A stretch of 64,000 bases of DNA. It comes from Bartonella sp. TP (GTDB taxonomy: Bacteria; Pseudomonadota; Alphaproteobacteria; Rhizobiales; Rhizobiaceae). Below, in pieces: positions 1-10,970 of this stretch. The notes beneath the pieces are model-generated. The model was not told the DNA's origin. It searched no databases and saw only the letters and a list, made by a program, of their open reading frames with translations. The position numbers were made by a program, and so were the translations under genes. The stretch is from the NCBI RefSeq assembly GCF_030406085.1, contig NZ_CP129002.1, forward strand, positions 1-64,000. The letters run 5' to 3'. The stretch's first letter is position 1. Every line of letters begins with the position of its first letter.

Positions 1-108
1 TGTACGACTATATTAAAGTATAATGCTGGTTATGGTGCAAAGAAGATGAACCCGATTTCGCAACGTTATTGTGAAAAGGTTCGTACTTACCTCGCCTCTT
101 TGAAATAA
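1..108 (+). CDS. Lytic transglycosylase-like protein, C-terminal end (partial)
   Basis: Frame 1 is open from the window edge to a TAA at 106-108, giving the last 35 residues of a protein. The stretch LKYNAGYGAKKMNPISQRY resembles the C-terminal part of soluble lytic transglycosylases, where a YNAG-type motif lines the peptidoglycan-binding groove. The N-terminal catalytic part lies outside the window, so the call rests on this short motif. A T-rich hairpin overlaps its end. Confidence 0.55.
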   Translation, partial: CTTILKYNAGYGAKKMNPISQRYCEKVRTYLASLK

Positions 109-121
109 TAGAGGCTTTTTC
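94..121 (+). terminator. Rho-independent terminator
   Basis: GCCTCT (94-99) and AGAGGC (110-115) form a 6-bp stem with a 10-base loop, followed by TTTTT. It begins in the last codons of the transglycosylase-like gene and separates it from hom. Confidence 0.65.
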
Positions 122-209
122 TAGAGCATCAACCAATCTTGCCTGACTTGACGCTGATTTTTAGTTTTGCTAAACTTCCCTAGTGAAATGCACAATTGTT
201 GGAAGTAAA

Positions 210-1562
210 GTGAGCGATAGGCCGGCCATTAATTATAATATAAAAAAAGAAATTCGTTTGGGCATAGCTGGCCTAGGTACCGTTGGCGCTAGTTTAGTAC
301 AGCTTATTGCACAACGTGCAGAGCAAATAGAGCGGCAGCTGAACATTCGGTTAAAGATTGTAGGGCTCAGCGCGCGCGACAAGCAGCGCGATCGTGGCTT
401 TGACCCTGGGGCCTTTACCTGGTATGAAAATCCTATAAAGCTTGCGGTGGCGCGGGATGTTGATATTTTTGTCGAGCTTATTGGCGGAGCAGAAGGCGTG
501 GCGAATGCCTCGATACGAGCGGCGTTGAATAATGGAGCGCATGTCGTTACGGCAAATAAAGCTCTGCTAGCGCATAGCGGCATGGACTTGGCCATTTTAG
601 CTGAATCACTAGGGCGCGAAATATCGTTTGAAGCTGCGGTGGCAGGCGGCGTGCCAGTGATAAAAACGCTCAGGGAATCGCTAATAGGTCATAAAATCAA
701 CAAAATCCATGCCATAGTAAACGGTACATGCAATTATATTCTAAGCCGCATGCAAGAGCAGGGCGTTGGCTTTGCCGAGGCTTTGCAAGCCGCTCAAAAA
801 CTTGGCTATGCCGAAGCTTGCCCCAAAGCCGACGTGCAAGGCTTTGACGCCGCTCAGAAATTAGCGCTTTTAACCGCTTTGGCTTTTAAAAAGCAAAATG
901 CGATTGAAAATGTTGTTATTCGTGGTATCGATGATATTCTAGAGCAAGATATTCGCGCTGTTGAGCATTTTGGCTATCGGCTAAAATTGCTGGCCAGCTG
1001 CCTAGATCTAGAAGATGGCGTATTGCAAATTGTTGAGCCGACTTTGTTGCCCAAAACCTCTTTGCTAGCACAGCTTTCTGGCGTGGTAAATGGCGTAACG
1101 ATTTTTAGCGATTTACTGGGCGAGTTATTTTTGGCCGGGCCAGGCGCAGGTGGCTCGGCTACTGCCGCGGCAGTATTGGCCGATATTTTGGATTTAGCAA
1201 TAAAACAAGTCAATGACATTCCAGCCGCACCACTATTTGGCGTGCCCATAAAGCAGCTAGAGCCCTATAAAAAGGCCGATTTGCAGCACCAATTAGTGCC
1301 CGGCTTTTACATTCGGCTTTGTGTGGCGGACCAAACGGGGATTTTTGCTGATGTCTCACAAAAAATGGCAAAAAATAACGTGTCTTTTGAATCAATTGCG
1401 CAGAATTTAGAATCGCTCTTTCCTGGCGATACAGAATATAAAAATATCGTGATCATAACCCATGAAACAACGCGGCAAAATGTAGAAAAAGCCTTAGATG
1501 CAATAGCAGAATCGGGCTATCTATGCCAAAAATACAGGCTATACCCACTGGCTTTACTGTAA
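210..1562 (+). CDS. hom: Homoserine dehydrogenase
   Basis: Catalyses NAD(P)H-dependent reduction of aspartate semialdehyde to homoserine, the branch point to threonine and methionine. The N-terminal Rossmann motif GLGTVG is clear, followed by family motifs VTANKALLA and NGTCNYIL, and an ACT-type regulatory domain fills about the last 80 residues (FYIRLCVADQTGIFADVS). The frame is open from a GTG at 183, but the GTG at 210 is preceded by GGAAG at good spacing and gives 450 residues, so I prefer it. The stop overlaps the recJ start as TAATG. In related genomes I recall glpX lying between hom and recJ; it is absent here. Confidence 0.93.
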   Translation: MSDRPAINYNIKKEIRLGIAGLGTVGASLVQLIAQRAEQIERQLNIRLKIVGLSARDKQRDRGFDPGAFTWYENPIKLAVARDVDIFVELIGGAEGVANASIRAALNNGAHVVTANKALLAHSGMDLAILAESLGREISFEAAVAGGVPVIKTLRESLIGHKINKIHAIVNGTCNYILSRMQEQGVGFAEALQAAQKLGYAEACPKADVQGFDAAQKLALLTALAFKKQNAIENVVIRGIDDILEQDIRAVEHFGYRLKLLASCLDLEDGVLQIVEPTLLPKTSLLAQLSGVVNGVTIFSDLLGELFLAGPGAGGSATAAAVLADILDLAIKQVNDIPAAPLFGVPIKQLEPYKKADLQHQLVPGFYIRLCVADQTGIFADVSQKMAKNNVSFESIAQNLESLFPGDTEYKNIVIITHETTRQNVEKALDAIAESGYLCQKYRLYPLALL

Positions 1563-3322
1563 TGAGCAAATATTTTCTAGACATTGCAAGCTCTGTAACT
1601 GGCCATGCTTGGCTAGATGCGTTAGATTTAGAGGGCAATGAGCTAGCCGGGCGGCTGCAGCAGCAATTTGGCGCCTCTAGCACCGTGGCTCGGCTTTTGG
1701 CCGCGCAGGGCGTTACAGAGCCGCAATTTTATAGCTATCTAGACCCTAAATTGCGCGATTTATTGCCAAACCCAAAAAGCTTTAAAGATATGGAGCTCGC
1801 GCTTGATTGCATTATTGAAGCGATTGAGGGCAAGGTAAAAATTGCAATTTATGGCGATTATGATGTCGACGGCGCTTGTTCAGCAGCGTTGATGAAGCTA
1901 TTTTTAACCCATCTGGGCGCGGAATGCTTAATCTATATTCCGCAGCGTTTAGAAGAAGGCTATGGCCTAAATAACCAAGCCATGCAACATTTACAGCAAT
2001 TAGGCTGCGGTCTAGTAATAGCAGTAGATTGCGGCACCAATGACGGCGCGGCAATGCAGGGCATAAGCGGACTTAAATTAGTAGTGCTAGACCATCATAA
2101 AGTCGCAAAATTAAATGAGCATGCCATCGCCATAGTTAATCCAAGCCGCCCCGACGATAATTCTGGCTGCGCGCAGCTTTGTGCGGCTGGCGTGGTGTTT
2201 ATAACGCTTGTTGGGTTGGCTACGCGTTTGCGCGCGCGCTATAAAATACCAGATTTGTTGGGCTATCTTGACCTTGTGGCGCTAGCAACTATTTGCGATC
2301 TTGTGCCCTTGATTGGCGTAAATAGAGCTTTTGTTGTGGGAGGGCTAAAGATTGCGCGTACGCTTTCTAATGTGGGCATTAAAGCTTTGGCAAAAGCGGC
2401 CATGCTTGTCGAGCCGCTAAATGCGTATCATTTCAGCTATATTCTAGGCCCATCTATCAATGCGGCAGGGCGCATTGCCGATGCTAGCCTGGGCGCCCAG
2501 CTGCTATGCTGCAACTCAGCGCAACAGGCCGAAGAATGGGCCTTGAGCCTGCGCGAGACTAATAAGCAAAGACAGCAGCTCGAGACAGAGGCCCAAACAA
2601 GCCTGATTTTTGCCCTGCATAATAAATATGAAGGCCGCGAACTAGCGCCAGCTTTAATCGAAATGGGCGACTGGCATGCGGGGCTAGTTGGCCTGTTGGC
2701 GGGCCGGTTGAAAGATAAATATCTACGGCCGGTAATTATCTTGTCCAAAAAGCCAGATGGCACCGCCGTGGGCTCGGCCAGATCTATCCGCGGCGTAGAT
2801 ATCGGCGCGTTAATCGCCCAAGCTGTTGAAGCTGGCTTGTTGCTACGGGGTGGCGGGCATGCTATGGCCGCTGGACTAACCATCGAGCAAGACAAGCTAG
2901 AAGCTTTTTCAACCTGGCTGTGCCAGCAAATTAGCGAAAAAATCGGCCAATTTCATACCCAGCCGATTTTAAAAATCACCTCGCTAATAAGCGCGCGCGG
3001 CGCCACAGAAGAATTATGCAGAGAAATAGAAAAGGCCGGGCCATATGGCGCCGGAAATATGCAGCCAATATTTGCCCTGCGTGCACATAAGATTGTGTAT
3101 ATAAAGCCCATGGGCTCGGCGCATTTAACCCTGACCCTGCAAGACAATAGCGAGGCTAAATTAAAAGCCATCGCTTTTAATGTTATAGATGGGCCATTGG
3201 GGCAGTTTTTACTGAATAATCTGGGCAATAATATACATATTGCAGGCAATTTGCGCTTGAATAGTTACCGCAATTTTAGCTCACCGCAGCTAAATATAAT
3301 TGATGCAGCGCCAGCTTTTTAA
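1562..3322 (+). CDS. recJ: Single-stranded-DNA-specific exonuclease RecJ
   Basis: 5'-3' single-strand exonuclease used in recombinational and mismatch repair. The DHH-family metal-binding motifs are present: DYDVDG at residues 99-104 and VVLDHHK further on. The DHHA1 motif RGGGHAMAAGLT and an OB-like C-terminal region follow. The frame extends upstream to 1523, but the ATG at 1562 gives MSKYFLDI, overlaps the hom stop by one base (TAATG) and fits translational coupling. The 586-residue length is normal for the family. It converges with parE, with only 3 bases between the stop codons. Confidence 0.94.
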   Translation: MSKYFLDIASSVTGHAWLDALDLEGNELAGRLQQQFGASSTVARLLAAQGVTEPQFYSYLDPKLRDLLPNPKSFKDMELALDCIIEAIEGKVKIAIYGDYDVDGACSAALMKLFLTHLGAECLIYIPQRLEEGYGLNNQAMQHLQQLGCGLVIAVDCGTNDGAAMQGISGLKLVVLDHHKVAKLNEHAIAIVNPSRPDDNSGCAQLCAAGVVFITLVGLATRLRARYKIPDLLGYLDLVALATICDLVPLIGVNRAFVVGGLKIARTLSNVGIKALAKAAMLVEPLNAYHFSYILGPSINAAGRIADASLGAQLLCCNSAQQAEEWALSLRETNKQRQQLETEAQTSLIFALHNKYEGRELAPALIEMGDWHAGLVGLLAGRLKDKYLRPVIILSKKPDGTAVGSARSIRGVDIGALIAQAVEAGLLLRGGGHAMAAGLTIEQDKLEAFSTWLCQQISEKIGQFHTQPILKITSLISARGATEELCREIEKAGPYGAGNMQPIFALRAHKIVYIKPMGSAHLTLTLQDNSEAKLKAIAFNVIDGPLGQFLLNNLGNNIHIAGNLRLNSYRNFSSPQLNIIDAAPAF

Positions 3323-3325
3323 GGC

Positions 3326-5335
3326 CTAAATATCTAGATTTTCGGCAAAAATAGCATTTTCTTGTATGAATTTAAATCTAGCATCTGGCTTGCTGCCCAT
3401 CAAATCATCTATTGCCTGCTGCGTTTCATCAGCAAAATGGTCTTGTATCTTTACTTGCAGCAGGCTACGTTTGTCTGGCGCCATTGTCGTTTCCTTTAAC
3501 TGCTGCGCACGCATTTCGCCCAGGCCTTTAAACCGGCCAATCTCTACCTTGCCCTTGCCAGTAAAATAGCTCTTCAGCAACTGGTCTTTATGCTTGTCGT
3601 CTTTGGCATAGGCAATTTTGCCGCCTTGGCTTAGGCGATATAATGGGGGCAGGGCGATGTATAAATGGCCATTGTCAATTAGCTTTGGCATTTCTTGATA
3701 GAAAAAGGTTATTAACAAAGAGGCAATATGCGCCCCGTCAACATCGGCATCGGTCATAATAATAATGCGCTCATAGCGCAGATCATCTTCTTTATATTTT
3801 TCGCGCACGCCGCAACCTAAAGATTGCACTAAATCCCCAATAAGCTGATTTGCCAAAATTTTATCATTACCAGCATTGGCAACATTCAGTATTTTACCGC
3901 GCAGAGGCAAAACAGCTTGGTTGGCGCGGTTTCTTGCCTGCTTCGCCGAGCCACCAGCAGAGTCACCTTCTACGATAAAGATTTCCGCATTATGCGGGTT
4001 ATTTTGTATGCAGTCGGCCAATTTTGGTGGCAATCGCAGCCTTTTGGTAGCATTTTTGCGGCTATTTTCTTTTTCTTGCCGTCTTCTTATTCTTTCATCT
4101 GCGCGCTCAACTACCCAGTCGAGCAATTTAGTAGCGTCGGCATTATTATTGGCCAGCCAATGGTCAAATTGGTCGCGCATAGTGGCTTCTACCACGCGCT
4201 GCGCCTCTACACTAGAAAGCCGGTCTTTGGTCTGGCCTACAAATTCTGGGTCGCGAATAAAAACCGAAAGCATCGCCGTTACCGCCAGCATAACATCATC
4301 AGGAGTTATTAAACTCGCGCGTTTGTTATTGGCCAATTCGCCATAGTTTTTTAGCCCCCTAGTTAGCGCCAAGCGCAGCCCCGTAACATGCGTACCGCCA
4401 TCTTGGGTGGGTATGGTATTGCAATAGGCGTGCATTGAGCCTTCGCTACTGGTCCAGGCTATGGCCCATTCTACCCCGCCATGGCCACCGCGATTATTTG
4501 TCTTGCCAGCAAAGATATTTGTGGTTATCAGCTGCGCATCTTCGATGCTGCGTAGAATATAATCGCTTAGCCCACCGGGAAAATGAAAAACCTCTTCTGT
4601 TGGTATTTTTGTTTTGCTACCAAGTTTTTCTGGCGCGCAAGACCATTTTATTTTAACCCCCCCAAAAAGATAGGCTTTGGAGCGGGCTATTTTGTACAAC
4701 CGCTCGGGGTCAAAGGCAGCCTTGGCACCAAAAATCTCTGGATCCGGATGAAAGCGCACCAAAGTACCACGCCGCGACTTTGCGGGCCCAATATTTTGCA
4801 ATGTAGATGTTGGCGCACCGCGACTATATAGCTGCTTGTACAGCACACCCGCGCGTATGGTTTCTATTTCCAGCTTATCGGACAGGGCATTAACCACAGA
4901 AATCCCCACGCCATGCAGCCCACCAGAAGTTTCATAAGCTTTGCCGTCGAATTTACCGCCAGAATGCAGCTGCGTCATGATTACTTCTAGCGTAGATTTT
5001 TTGGGCATTTGCGGGTGTTTTTCCACCGGGATGCCGCGGCCATTATCGCTAACTTGTACATAGCCATTTGCGTCTAAAGCAACCTCAATAATGCTAGCAT
5101 GGCCAGCCACCGCTTCGTCCATTGCATTGTCAATAACTTCAGAAAATAAATGATGCAAAGCCTTGTTATCTGTACCGCCAATATACATGCCGGGCCGCAA
5201 ACGCACTGGCTCTAGCCCCTCTAGCACGCGAATGCTGGAGGCGTCATAGGCTGCTTTGGCGTTAAAATTACTGCGTTTTTTTGGACTAGCGCTGCTCAAA
5301 TTTTCATCAAATAGGCTTTGGTTGGCTTTATTCAT
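3326..5335 (-). CDS. parE: DNA topoisomerase IV subunit B
   Basis: ATPase subunit of topoisomerase IV, which decatenates replicated chromosomes together with ParC. GHKL ATP-binding motifs are visible near the N terminus (EVIDNAMDEAVAG, DNGRGIP, GGLHGVGISVVNALS). The TOPRIM motifs EGDSAGG and DADVDGAHI lie in the C-terminal half. The 669-residue length and the lack of a GyrB-type insertion favour ParE over GyrB. No gyrase paralogue is in the window for comparison. Confidence 0.92.
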   Translation of the reverse strand: MNKANQSLFDENLSSASPKKRSNFNAKAAYDASSIRVLEGLEPVRLRPGMYIGGTDNKALHHLFSEVIDNAMDEAVAGHASIIEVALDANGYVQVSDNGRGIPVEKHPQMPKKSTLEVIMTQLHSGGKFDGKAYETSGGLHGVGISVVNALSDKLEIETIRAGVLYKQLYSRGAPTSTLQNIGPAKSRRGTLVRFHPDPEIFGAKAAFDPERLYKIARSKAYLFGGVKIKWSCAPEKLGSKTKIPTEEVFHFPGGLSDYILRSIEDAQLITTNIFAGKTNNRGGHGGVEWAIAWTSSEGSMHAYCNTIPTQDGGTHVTGLRLALTRGLKNYGELANNKRASLITPDDVMLAVTAMLSVFIRDPEFVGQTKDRLSSVEAQRVVEATMRDQFDHWLANNNADATKLLDWVVERADERIRRRQEKENSRKNATKRLRLPPKLADCIQNNPHNAEIFIVEGDSAGGSAKQARNRANQAVLPLRGKILNVANAGNDKILANQLIGDLVQSLGCGVREKYKEDDLRYERIIIMTDADVDGAHIASLLITFFYQEMPKLIDNGHLYIALPPLYRLSQGGKIAYAKDDKHKDQLLKSYFTGKGKVEIGRFKGLGEMRAQQLKETTMAPDKRSLLQVKIQDHFADETQQAIDDLMGSKPDARFKFIQENAIFAENLDI

Positions 5336-5397
5336 TCATATCTCATTTTGCTTTTGCCTAGAATATATAGCATGAAAAGCCAAAAAACACCAGGTTT

Positions 5398-6126
5398 TTA
5401 TTGGTGTATTTCGCCAAATAGAGCCTGAAAATTACGTGCTAATGCAGCATCTAGCTGCTGCATATCTGCGGCTACACCTAGTTTTTGAAAGCTAGTGGTG
5501 CCAAAGGCGGCTTGGCCGCAGGGCACTATGCCAGCATAATGGCTAAGGTTTGGATTTAGATTTATAGCTATACCGTGAAAGCTAACCCAGCGGCGTATTT
5601 TTATGCCAATAGCGGCAATTTTTTCTTCGCCCCACTGGCTGCTAACCCACACGCCAACGCGGTCTTCGCGTCGTTCGCCCTGTATGCCAAAATCTGCCAA
5701 GCTGCGAATAATCCACTCTTCTAATGTTGCCACAAAGGCGCGAATGTCACAATGGCGCTGTTGCAAATTAAGCATTACATAAACCACGCGCTGGCCGGGG
5801 CCATGATAGGTATATTGCCCGCCGCGACCAGTGTTAAAAATGGGCAATTGGTCTGGGCATAGTAAATCTTTTGGCTTGGCACTTGTGCCAGCTGTATACA
5901 GGGGTGGATGCTCAAGTAGCCACAGCATTTCTGGCGCTTTGCCAGCGGCAATGGCTGCTACGCGAGCCTCCATAAACTCCACGGCTTGCGGATAGTCTAT
6001 CGGCGCTTTTTCCACCCGCCAAAAGGGCGCAGGCCCTGATTGCGAGCGCAGAAAATTCGCGCTTATATTTTGCCGCAGCGTCGCCTTCATCACTTTAGCG
6101 TATGCCAAATATACATTGTCCGCCAT
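5398..6126 (-). CDS. lipB: Octanoyltransferase LipB
   Basis: Transfers the octanoyl group from acyl carrier protein to lipoyl domains of 2-oxoacid dehydrogenases and the glycine cleavage H protein. The motif [19 protein letters not shown] and the catalytic pair are present: Lys in KIAAIGIKI and Cys in IVPCG. The 242-residue reading starts at 6126 behind an AAGG and overlaps the end of the SPOR gene by 32 bases. A start at Met13 (6090) would remove the overlap, so the exact start is open. Confidence 0.92.
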   Translation of the reverse strand: MADNVYLAYAKVMKATLRQNISANFLRSQSGPAPFWRVEKAPIDYPQAVEFMEARVAAIAAGKAPEMLWLLEHPPLYTAGTSAKPKDLLCPDQLPIFNTGRGGQYTYHGPGQRVVYVMLNLQQRHCDIRAFVATLEEWIIRSLADFGIQGERREDRVGVWVSSQWGEEKIAAIGIKIRRWVSFHGIAINLNPNLSHYAGIVPCGQAAFGTTSFQKLGVAADMQQLDAALARNFQALFGEIHQ

Positions 6127-7573
6127 GCTGCCTTATGCTAGTGCACAATTTTTTCGCTTCTTCGGCATCTTTAACATTTATGCGCAAACGATAATAGACA
6201 CCTTTTGAAGGTATGATGGTTTTTTCTATATTCAATGCATAATTTTTCAAAATTGGCTGCAAATGCGCTGTTTGCTTGCTTAGCAAATGCTCGGCAGCGC
6301 TAGCACTAGGCGTTGAAGCTAGCTGAACATAATAGGCCATATAGCTATGCTTGTTATGCGCAGCAGCGTTGGTGGGGGCAGCAGGCTTTGCCTTTGCCTT
6401 TTCAACTGGTTTTGCTGCTTGCTTGTGCTTGATTTCTGGCTTTGGCTCATGCTTTACCGGCTTTGGTGCTGGCACATGCGTTTTGGCCACTTCTTTTACC
6501 GGAGCAGGCGCAGGCACCGGAGCAGGCGCAGGCACCGGAGCAGGTGCGGGCGTTGGAGCTGGTGCAGGGGCTGGCGGCGGTGTTGGTATTACTACCGGAG
6601 CTGGCGTTGGGGCTATTACCGGTTCTGGCTTGGCCTCCACCTGTAGCAAAGCAGGCGGAATTGCTGGTTGCGATTTGGCAATTTGCTGAATAGGCTCTGG
6701 CTTTGGCATTGGCACGGGTTGGCTTTGTGGCGGCACTACAGCCGGGGTTGGGTGTTTTTGCAATAGGGTGGCGGTATCTAGCTGCGGTTTTGGCGCTAGA
6801 TCTTCTATTTTAGCCCTTGTTTTATATGGCGTATCATTGGCATAGATAATTTCTGGCGCAAAGGGGTGAAAGGAATGCAAATAATAAATGCCACCCAGAA
6901 ATATTGCCAATAAAACAGCGATATTTACTTTAGCCAACAGCGAAAAATCATACCATTTACGCGGTGGTGTATTGAAATAGCGAGAATTCTGGCCAGCGCC
7001 ACCTGGCATATCTGGCCGAAAAGAATTTGTATCTAGTCCGTGCATATTCGCTTCGTCTCCCAATTGGCTAAAATCTTCCCCTGTTAGCTCTTTCATTCGC
7101 TCTTTCATCAACGCTTCTCTGGCTTTTCGTGCCAGTTTTTCGCTTGTTCTGTCATGTTGCTCTAGCAATTCTTGCAAAGCGGCAGCGCTGTCCCATTGGC
7201 GAGTTTTCTGAACCGGTGGTGGCGGTGGTTTTGGCGGCCCAACTATATCATCTATTTCTTCGACATATTCATCATAGAAACTATAGGTTTCTACATTTGG
7301 CGCTGGGGTTTTGGGCGTATTTTGTTTTGGCGGCGGGGTGCTTGCTACTGTAGTTGGCTCTGGCTCGCCTAGCATGTCGATAAAATCTGGCTGCGGATTT
7401 CTAGGTTTTGGCGGTAGTTTTGCTGCGACCTCGGCAATAGAAACAAAAGGCTCACGCTTTGGGCGCGGCTTAGCACCAGCTGGATTTTTGTGCTGCATAC
7501 TGTTTTTTAGCTCTAGCTCTAGCTCGTCTGAGATACTAGAAAAATTAGAGGATGTATCATTATTTTCTGTCAT
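6095..7573 (-). CDS. SPOR domain-containing membrane protein
   Basis: A 492-residue bitopic inner-membrane protein. It has an acidic and proline-rich cytoplasmic part, one transmembrane segment near residues 214-232 ([17 protein letters not shown]) and a long Pro-Ala-Lys linker with [12 protein letters not shown]-type repeats. The last ~80 residues form a SPOR domain ([18 protein letters not shown] ... [18 protein letters not shown]). SPOR domains bind denuded septal peptidoglycan, so a role at the division site is likely. It lies downstream of dgt-argS, as in other rhizobial genomes. The low-complexity linker produces false open frames on the other strand. Confidence 0.85.
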   Translation of the reverse strand: MTENNDTSSNFSSISDELELELKNSMQHKNPAGAKPRPKREPFVSIAEVAAKLPPKPRNPQPDFIDMLGEPEPTTVASTPPPKQNTPKTPAPNVETYSFYDEYVEEIDDIVGPPKPPPPPVQKTRQWDSAAALQELLEQHDRTSEKLARKAREALMKERMKELTGEDFSQLGDEANMHGLDTNSFRPDMPGGAGQNSRYFNTPPRKWYDFSLLAKVNIAVLLAIFLGGIYYLHSFHPFAPEIIYANDTPYKTRAKIEDLAPKPQLDTATLLQKHPTPAVVPPQSQPVPMPKPEPIQQIAKSQPAIPPALLQVEAKPEPVIAPTPAPVVIPTPPPAPAPAPTPAPAPVPAPAPVPAPAPVKEVAKTHVPAPKPVKHEPKPEIKHKQAAKPVEKAKAKPAAPTNAAAHNKHSYMAYYVQLASTPSASAAEHLLSKQTAHLQPILKNYALNIEKTIIPSKGVYYRLRINVKDAEEAKKLCTSIRQHGGQCIFGIR

Positions 7574-7647
7574 ATCACGAAATCCAAAGGCAGTCTATCT
7601 AGCTTAACTATATTATGGTTTTTTTTAAAAAATCAATAATAAACTTA

Positions 7648-9396
7648 CTATTTCATAGTTTGCGGCGCATTTACCCCCATAATATTTAAACCAGAGCTTA
7701 GTATAATGCAACTTGCGCGTACTAAGCCAAGCCGCGCCATTGTTAGCTCTAATTTGTCTTTTTGAATAAAGCGCATGGCGGGGTTGTCATTGCCCTTGTT
7801 CCATTGGGCATGAAACAGCGAGGCGAGGTCATATAGGTAAAAAGCCAAGCGATGCGGCTCTTTATTAACTGCAGCAAGTTTTATTAACTGAGGAAAGCTG
7901 CATAATTTCTTGAGCAATTGCATTTCGCTGGACTGCGACAAAAGGGACCTGCTAGCCAATAATTCGCTATTGCTTATTTCATACGCATCTAGACCCAGCT
8001 GCTCTTTTGCCTGGCGATAGATAGAATGGCAGCGCGCAACCGCATATTGTACATAAAACACCGGGTTATCCTTGCTTTGCTCGGTGACTTTGCTAAAGTC
8101 AAAATCCAATGGCGCATCAGTTTTGCGATATAGCATCATAAAGCGCACAGGGTCGGGGCCTACCTCGTCTACCACATCACGCAAGGTAACAAATTCGCCC
8201 GAGCGTTTGGACATTCTTACCGGAGTGCCGTTGCGATAGAGCTTTACCAACTGGCACAACAGCACCTCTAGCTTAGCCTCTGTGCCCGCCACCGCATTTG
8301 CCACCGCTTCTAGCCGCTTGACATAGCCACTATGGTCGGCACCTAGGATATAGATCATCTCTTTAAAGCCGCGCAGGAATTTATCGCGAAAATAGGCGAT
8401 ATCAGCGGCGAAATAGGCATAGGAGCCGTCGGCCTTTACCAAGGCTCTGTCTTGGTCGTCGCCAAAGGCAGTAGAGCGAAATAATAGCTGCTCGCGGCTT
8501 TCCCACTCTTGTGCCTCGCCACCTTTTGGCGCTTCTAGATGCCCTTTATAGACATAGCCTTTTAGCGTTAGATCATTTATTGTATCTTGGATAAGTTTGG
8601 CTTGGTCTGTGTGCAATTGCCGCTCGGAAAAGAAAATGTCGTGGTGAATATTCAGCGCCGCCAAATCAGAGCGAATTGTCTGCATCATTTCTGCCACCGC
8701 AAAATCCCTGATAATCTGCATTTTATTAGCATTGCGCAGTAAATAGCTGCCATGTAGCTGCACCAATTTTTGCGCTACGTCACGCAAATATTCACCAGGA
8801 TAGAGCCCAGCTGGTATTTCACCTATATGCTCGCCCAGCTCTTCTCTATAGCGCAATAATAGCGACTCGGCCAGCACATCTATCTGCCCGCCAGCGTCAT
8901 TTATATAATATTCCTTGGTAACTTTATAGCCAATATGGCCCAGCAAATTTGCCAGCACATCGCCAACCACCGCGCCGCGGCAATGGCCCACATGCATTGG
9001 ACCCGTGGGATTGGCAGAGACAAATTCTAGATTTACTGGCTGTTTTTCGCCTATATTTTCTTTACCATAATCCTCGTTGCGATTTAGAATATGTGCCAAT
9101 TGCTTGTGCCAAAAATCTGCAGAAAGGCCTAGATTAATAAAACCTGGGCCAGCGATGCTGATTTTTTCAATCGCGGCATCTTGCTGCTGCAGCAGCTCGG
9201 CAATTTCTTGTGCTAGCGTACGCGGATCTTGGCCCAGCGGCTTGGCCAGCACCATGGCGGCATTGGTTGCCAAATCGCCATGCTCTGCTTCTTTTGGCGC
9301 TTCGACATTAATACGCGCAATGATTGCTGCGTGCTCGGGCGCTAATTGCTTTGCGATTGCTTTGATTTTATCTTCGAAATATTGAAAAATATTCAT
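7648..9396 (-). CDS. argS: Arginyl-tRNA synthetase
   Basis: Class I aminoacyl-tRNA synthetase that charges tRNA-Arg. It has the HIGH-type motif [12 protein letters not shown], the KMSKS-type motif VRMSKRSG, an N-terminal Arg-tRNA-synthetase additional domain and a C-terminal DALR anticodon-binding domain ([11 protein letters not shown] ... [19 protein letters not shown]). At 582 residues it is complete. Its ATG overlaps the dgt stop codon by 4 bases, so the two are translationally coupled. Confidence 0.95.
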   Translation of the reverse strand: MNIFQYFEDKIKAIAKQLAPEHAAIIARINVEAPKEAEHGDLATNAAMVLAKPLGQDPRTLAQEIAELLQQQDAAIEKISIAGPGFINLGLSADFWHKQLAHILNRNEDYGKENIGEKQPVNLEFVSANPTGPMHVGHCRGAVVGDVLANLLGHIGYKVTKEYYINDAGGQIDVLAESLLLRYREELGEHIGEIPAGLYPGEYLRDVAQKLVQLHGSYLLRNANKMQIIRDFAVAEMMQTIRSDLAALNIHHDIFFSERQLHTDQAKLIQDTINDLTLKGYVYKGHLEAPKGGEAQEWESREQLLFRSTAFGDDQDRALVKADGSYAYFAADIAYFRDKFLRGFKEMIYILGADHSGYVKRLEAVANAVAGTEAKLEVLLCQLVKLYRNGTPVRMSKRSGEFVTLRDVVDEVGPDPVRFMMLYRKTDAPLDFDFSKVTEQSKDNPVFYVQYAVARCHSIYRQAKEQLGLDAYEISNSELLASRSLLSQSSEMQLLKKLCSFPQLIKLAAVNKEPHRLAFYLYDLASLFHAQWNKGNDNPAMRFIQKDKLELTMARLGLVRASCIILSSGLNIMGVNAPQTMK

Positions 9397-10550
9397 ATTG
9401 CACCCCTGAGATGGTTATACATATTTTCGGCATAAATATCTGTCATGCCAGCGATATAGTTGCTAATCATCGCTGCTTTTTCGCGCTCACCCGATTTTTG
9501 CGGGCGCCATTCAACAGGCATCAGGCTGGCATCATGCATGTAGCTAGCAAAAAGCGCGCTGATGATATCATAGACCTTGTCGCGTTTTTTCAATAGGCTT
9601 GGCGTTTGGTAGAAATTTTCGTACAAAAAGCGCTTCAGCTCTTTTTCCCTTACCTGCATGCTGGGCGAAAAGCTGATTTGCTGCTGCCCTGCATTATAGA
9701 TATCCTCGGGCGATTTTGGCGCCAATTGCTGCAGGTTTTTGCTACTTTGCTCAAAGACGTCTTTTAGCATCAATGCGACCTGCTTGCGGGTAAAGATGCG
9801 GCCACACAAAGCCGGGTTTGAGCTTGCCAGGCCTGGATATTCTGCCTCTATCTCTGCCAAGATTTGCCCCGGCAATTGCAAATGCTGCAAATCCTGCAAT
9901 TGAATAAAGTTAGAGCGCAAAGCGTCGTCTATATCATGCGAATCATAGGCAATATCGTCTGCTATCGCCGCGCATTGGGCCTCTAGCCCAGCGAATTTAT
10001 CAAGCGAAAGGTCAAACTGCGCATTGAAGCTAGCGAAGATCTCGCTTTGCGCCAGCGTAGCCGTTAGCGGGCCATTGTGTTTTGCCAAGCCCTCGAGCAT
10101 GGCCCAGCTAAGATTCAAGCCATCATATTCATAATATTGTTTTTCTAGCTTAGTTACTATCAGCAATGTCTGCGCATTATGGTCAAACCCGCCATAATCT
10201 TGCATTAAAATTTTCAAAATATCCTCGCCAGCATGGGCAAAGGGCGGGTGGCCTAAATCATGGGCCAGGGCTATAGCCTCGCTCAAATCCTGGTCTAGCT
10301 GCAGGCGGCAGGCTAGCGAGCGTGCGATTTGCGCTACTTCTATCGAGTGGATTAGCCTGGTGCGATAATGGTCGCCCTCGTTACTTGGCAGCACTTGTGT
10401 TTTATGAATCAAACGCCGAAACGCCTTGCTGTGAATAATCCGGTCTCTATCCCGCTGAAAAGCGCTGCGCCATGGGTCGGCTGGCTCTGCATATAGCCGT
10501 TTTTCGCAGGCGTGACCTTGAGTTGCGTAGCATGCTAAATATGTGGACAT
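9393..10550 (-). CDS. dgt: dGTP triphosphohydrolase-like HD protein
   Basis: HD-superfamily nucleotidase that hydrolyses dNTPs, classically dGTP to deoxyguanosine and triphosphate. The metal ligands are visible in [16 protein letters not shown] and [16 protein letters not shown], with the later Asp in [14 protein letters not shown]. The 385-residue length fits the short type-2 dGTPase-like class usual in alphaproteobacteria. It is first in a dgt-argS-SPOR-lipB run and diverges from erpA across a 96-base promoter region. Confidence 0.9.
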   Translation of the reverse strand: MSTYLACYATQGHACEKRLYAEPADPWRSAFQRDRDRIIHSKAFRRLIHKTQVLPSNEGDHYRTRLIHSIEVAQIARSLACRLQLDQDLSEAIALAHDLGHPPFAHAGEDILKILMQDYGGFDHNAQTLLIVTKLEKQYYEYDGLNLSWAMLEGLAKHNGPLTATLAQSEIFASFNAQFDLSLDKFAGLEAQCAAIADDIAYDSHDIDDALRSNFIQLQDLQHLQLPGQILAEIEAEYPGLASSNPALCGRIFTRKQVALMLKDVFEQSSKNLQQLAPKSPEDIYNAGQQQISFSPSMQVREKELKRFLYENFYQTPSLLKKRDKVYDIISALFASYMHDASLMPVEWRPQKSGEREKAAMISNYIAGMTDIYAENMYNHLRGAI

Positions 10551-10646
10551 AGAGCTTTACTTCTATAAAGTTGCGAATTATAATGATGATAGCACAAATT
10601 ATAGATATTTCATATAAAATTCTAACAAACTTTAGGAAAAAGCCTG

Positions 10647-10970
10647 ATGTTGCTAAGCATTATGCCCCAAGCGGCAAAGCGAATAAATGACCTTTTACAG
10701 AGCGATCCAGAATTATATGCATTGCGTATAGCGGTAGAGGGCGGTGGGTGCTCTGGTTTTTCTTATAAATATGAGCTAGTGCATGAAAAGGCAGCCAACG
10801 ACCAGGTGATAGAGCAGGAGGGGGCTAGGGTGGTTATTGACCCGGTTTCAACGCCTTTTTTGCTTGGCTCGAGCCTAGATTTTGTTGATTCGCTGTTGGA
10901 GCAAAGCTTTGTGATTAAGAATCCCAACGCCGCTTCTTCTTGCGGCTGCGGTGTGAGCTTTTCAATTTGA
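10647..10970 (+). CDS. erpA: Iron-sulfur cluster insertion protein, ErpA/IscA type
   Basis: A-type carrier that delivers Fe-S clusters to apoproteins. The three conserved cysteines are present: one in GGGCSGFSYKYEL and two in the C-terminal SSCGCGVSFS. The length of 107 residues is typical. The placement opposite dgt matches rhizobial synteny, where this gene is usually labelled erpA. The IscA/SufA subtype cannot be decided by eye. Confidence 0.87.
   Translation: MLLSIMPQAAKRINDLLQSDPELYALRIAVEGGGCSGFSYKYELVHEKAANDQVIEQEGARVVIDPVSTPFLLGSSLDFVDSLLEQSFVIKNPNAASSCGCGVSFSI

Noticed and set aside
6347-6693. Three overlapping plus-strand frames rich in Gly, Ala, Arg or Trp
   Set aside because: They are antisense to the Pro-Ala linker of the SPOR gene; composition alone creates them.
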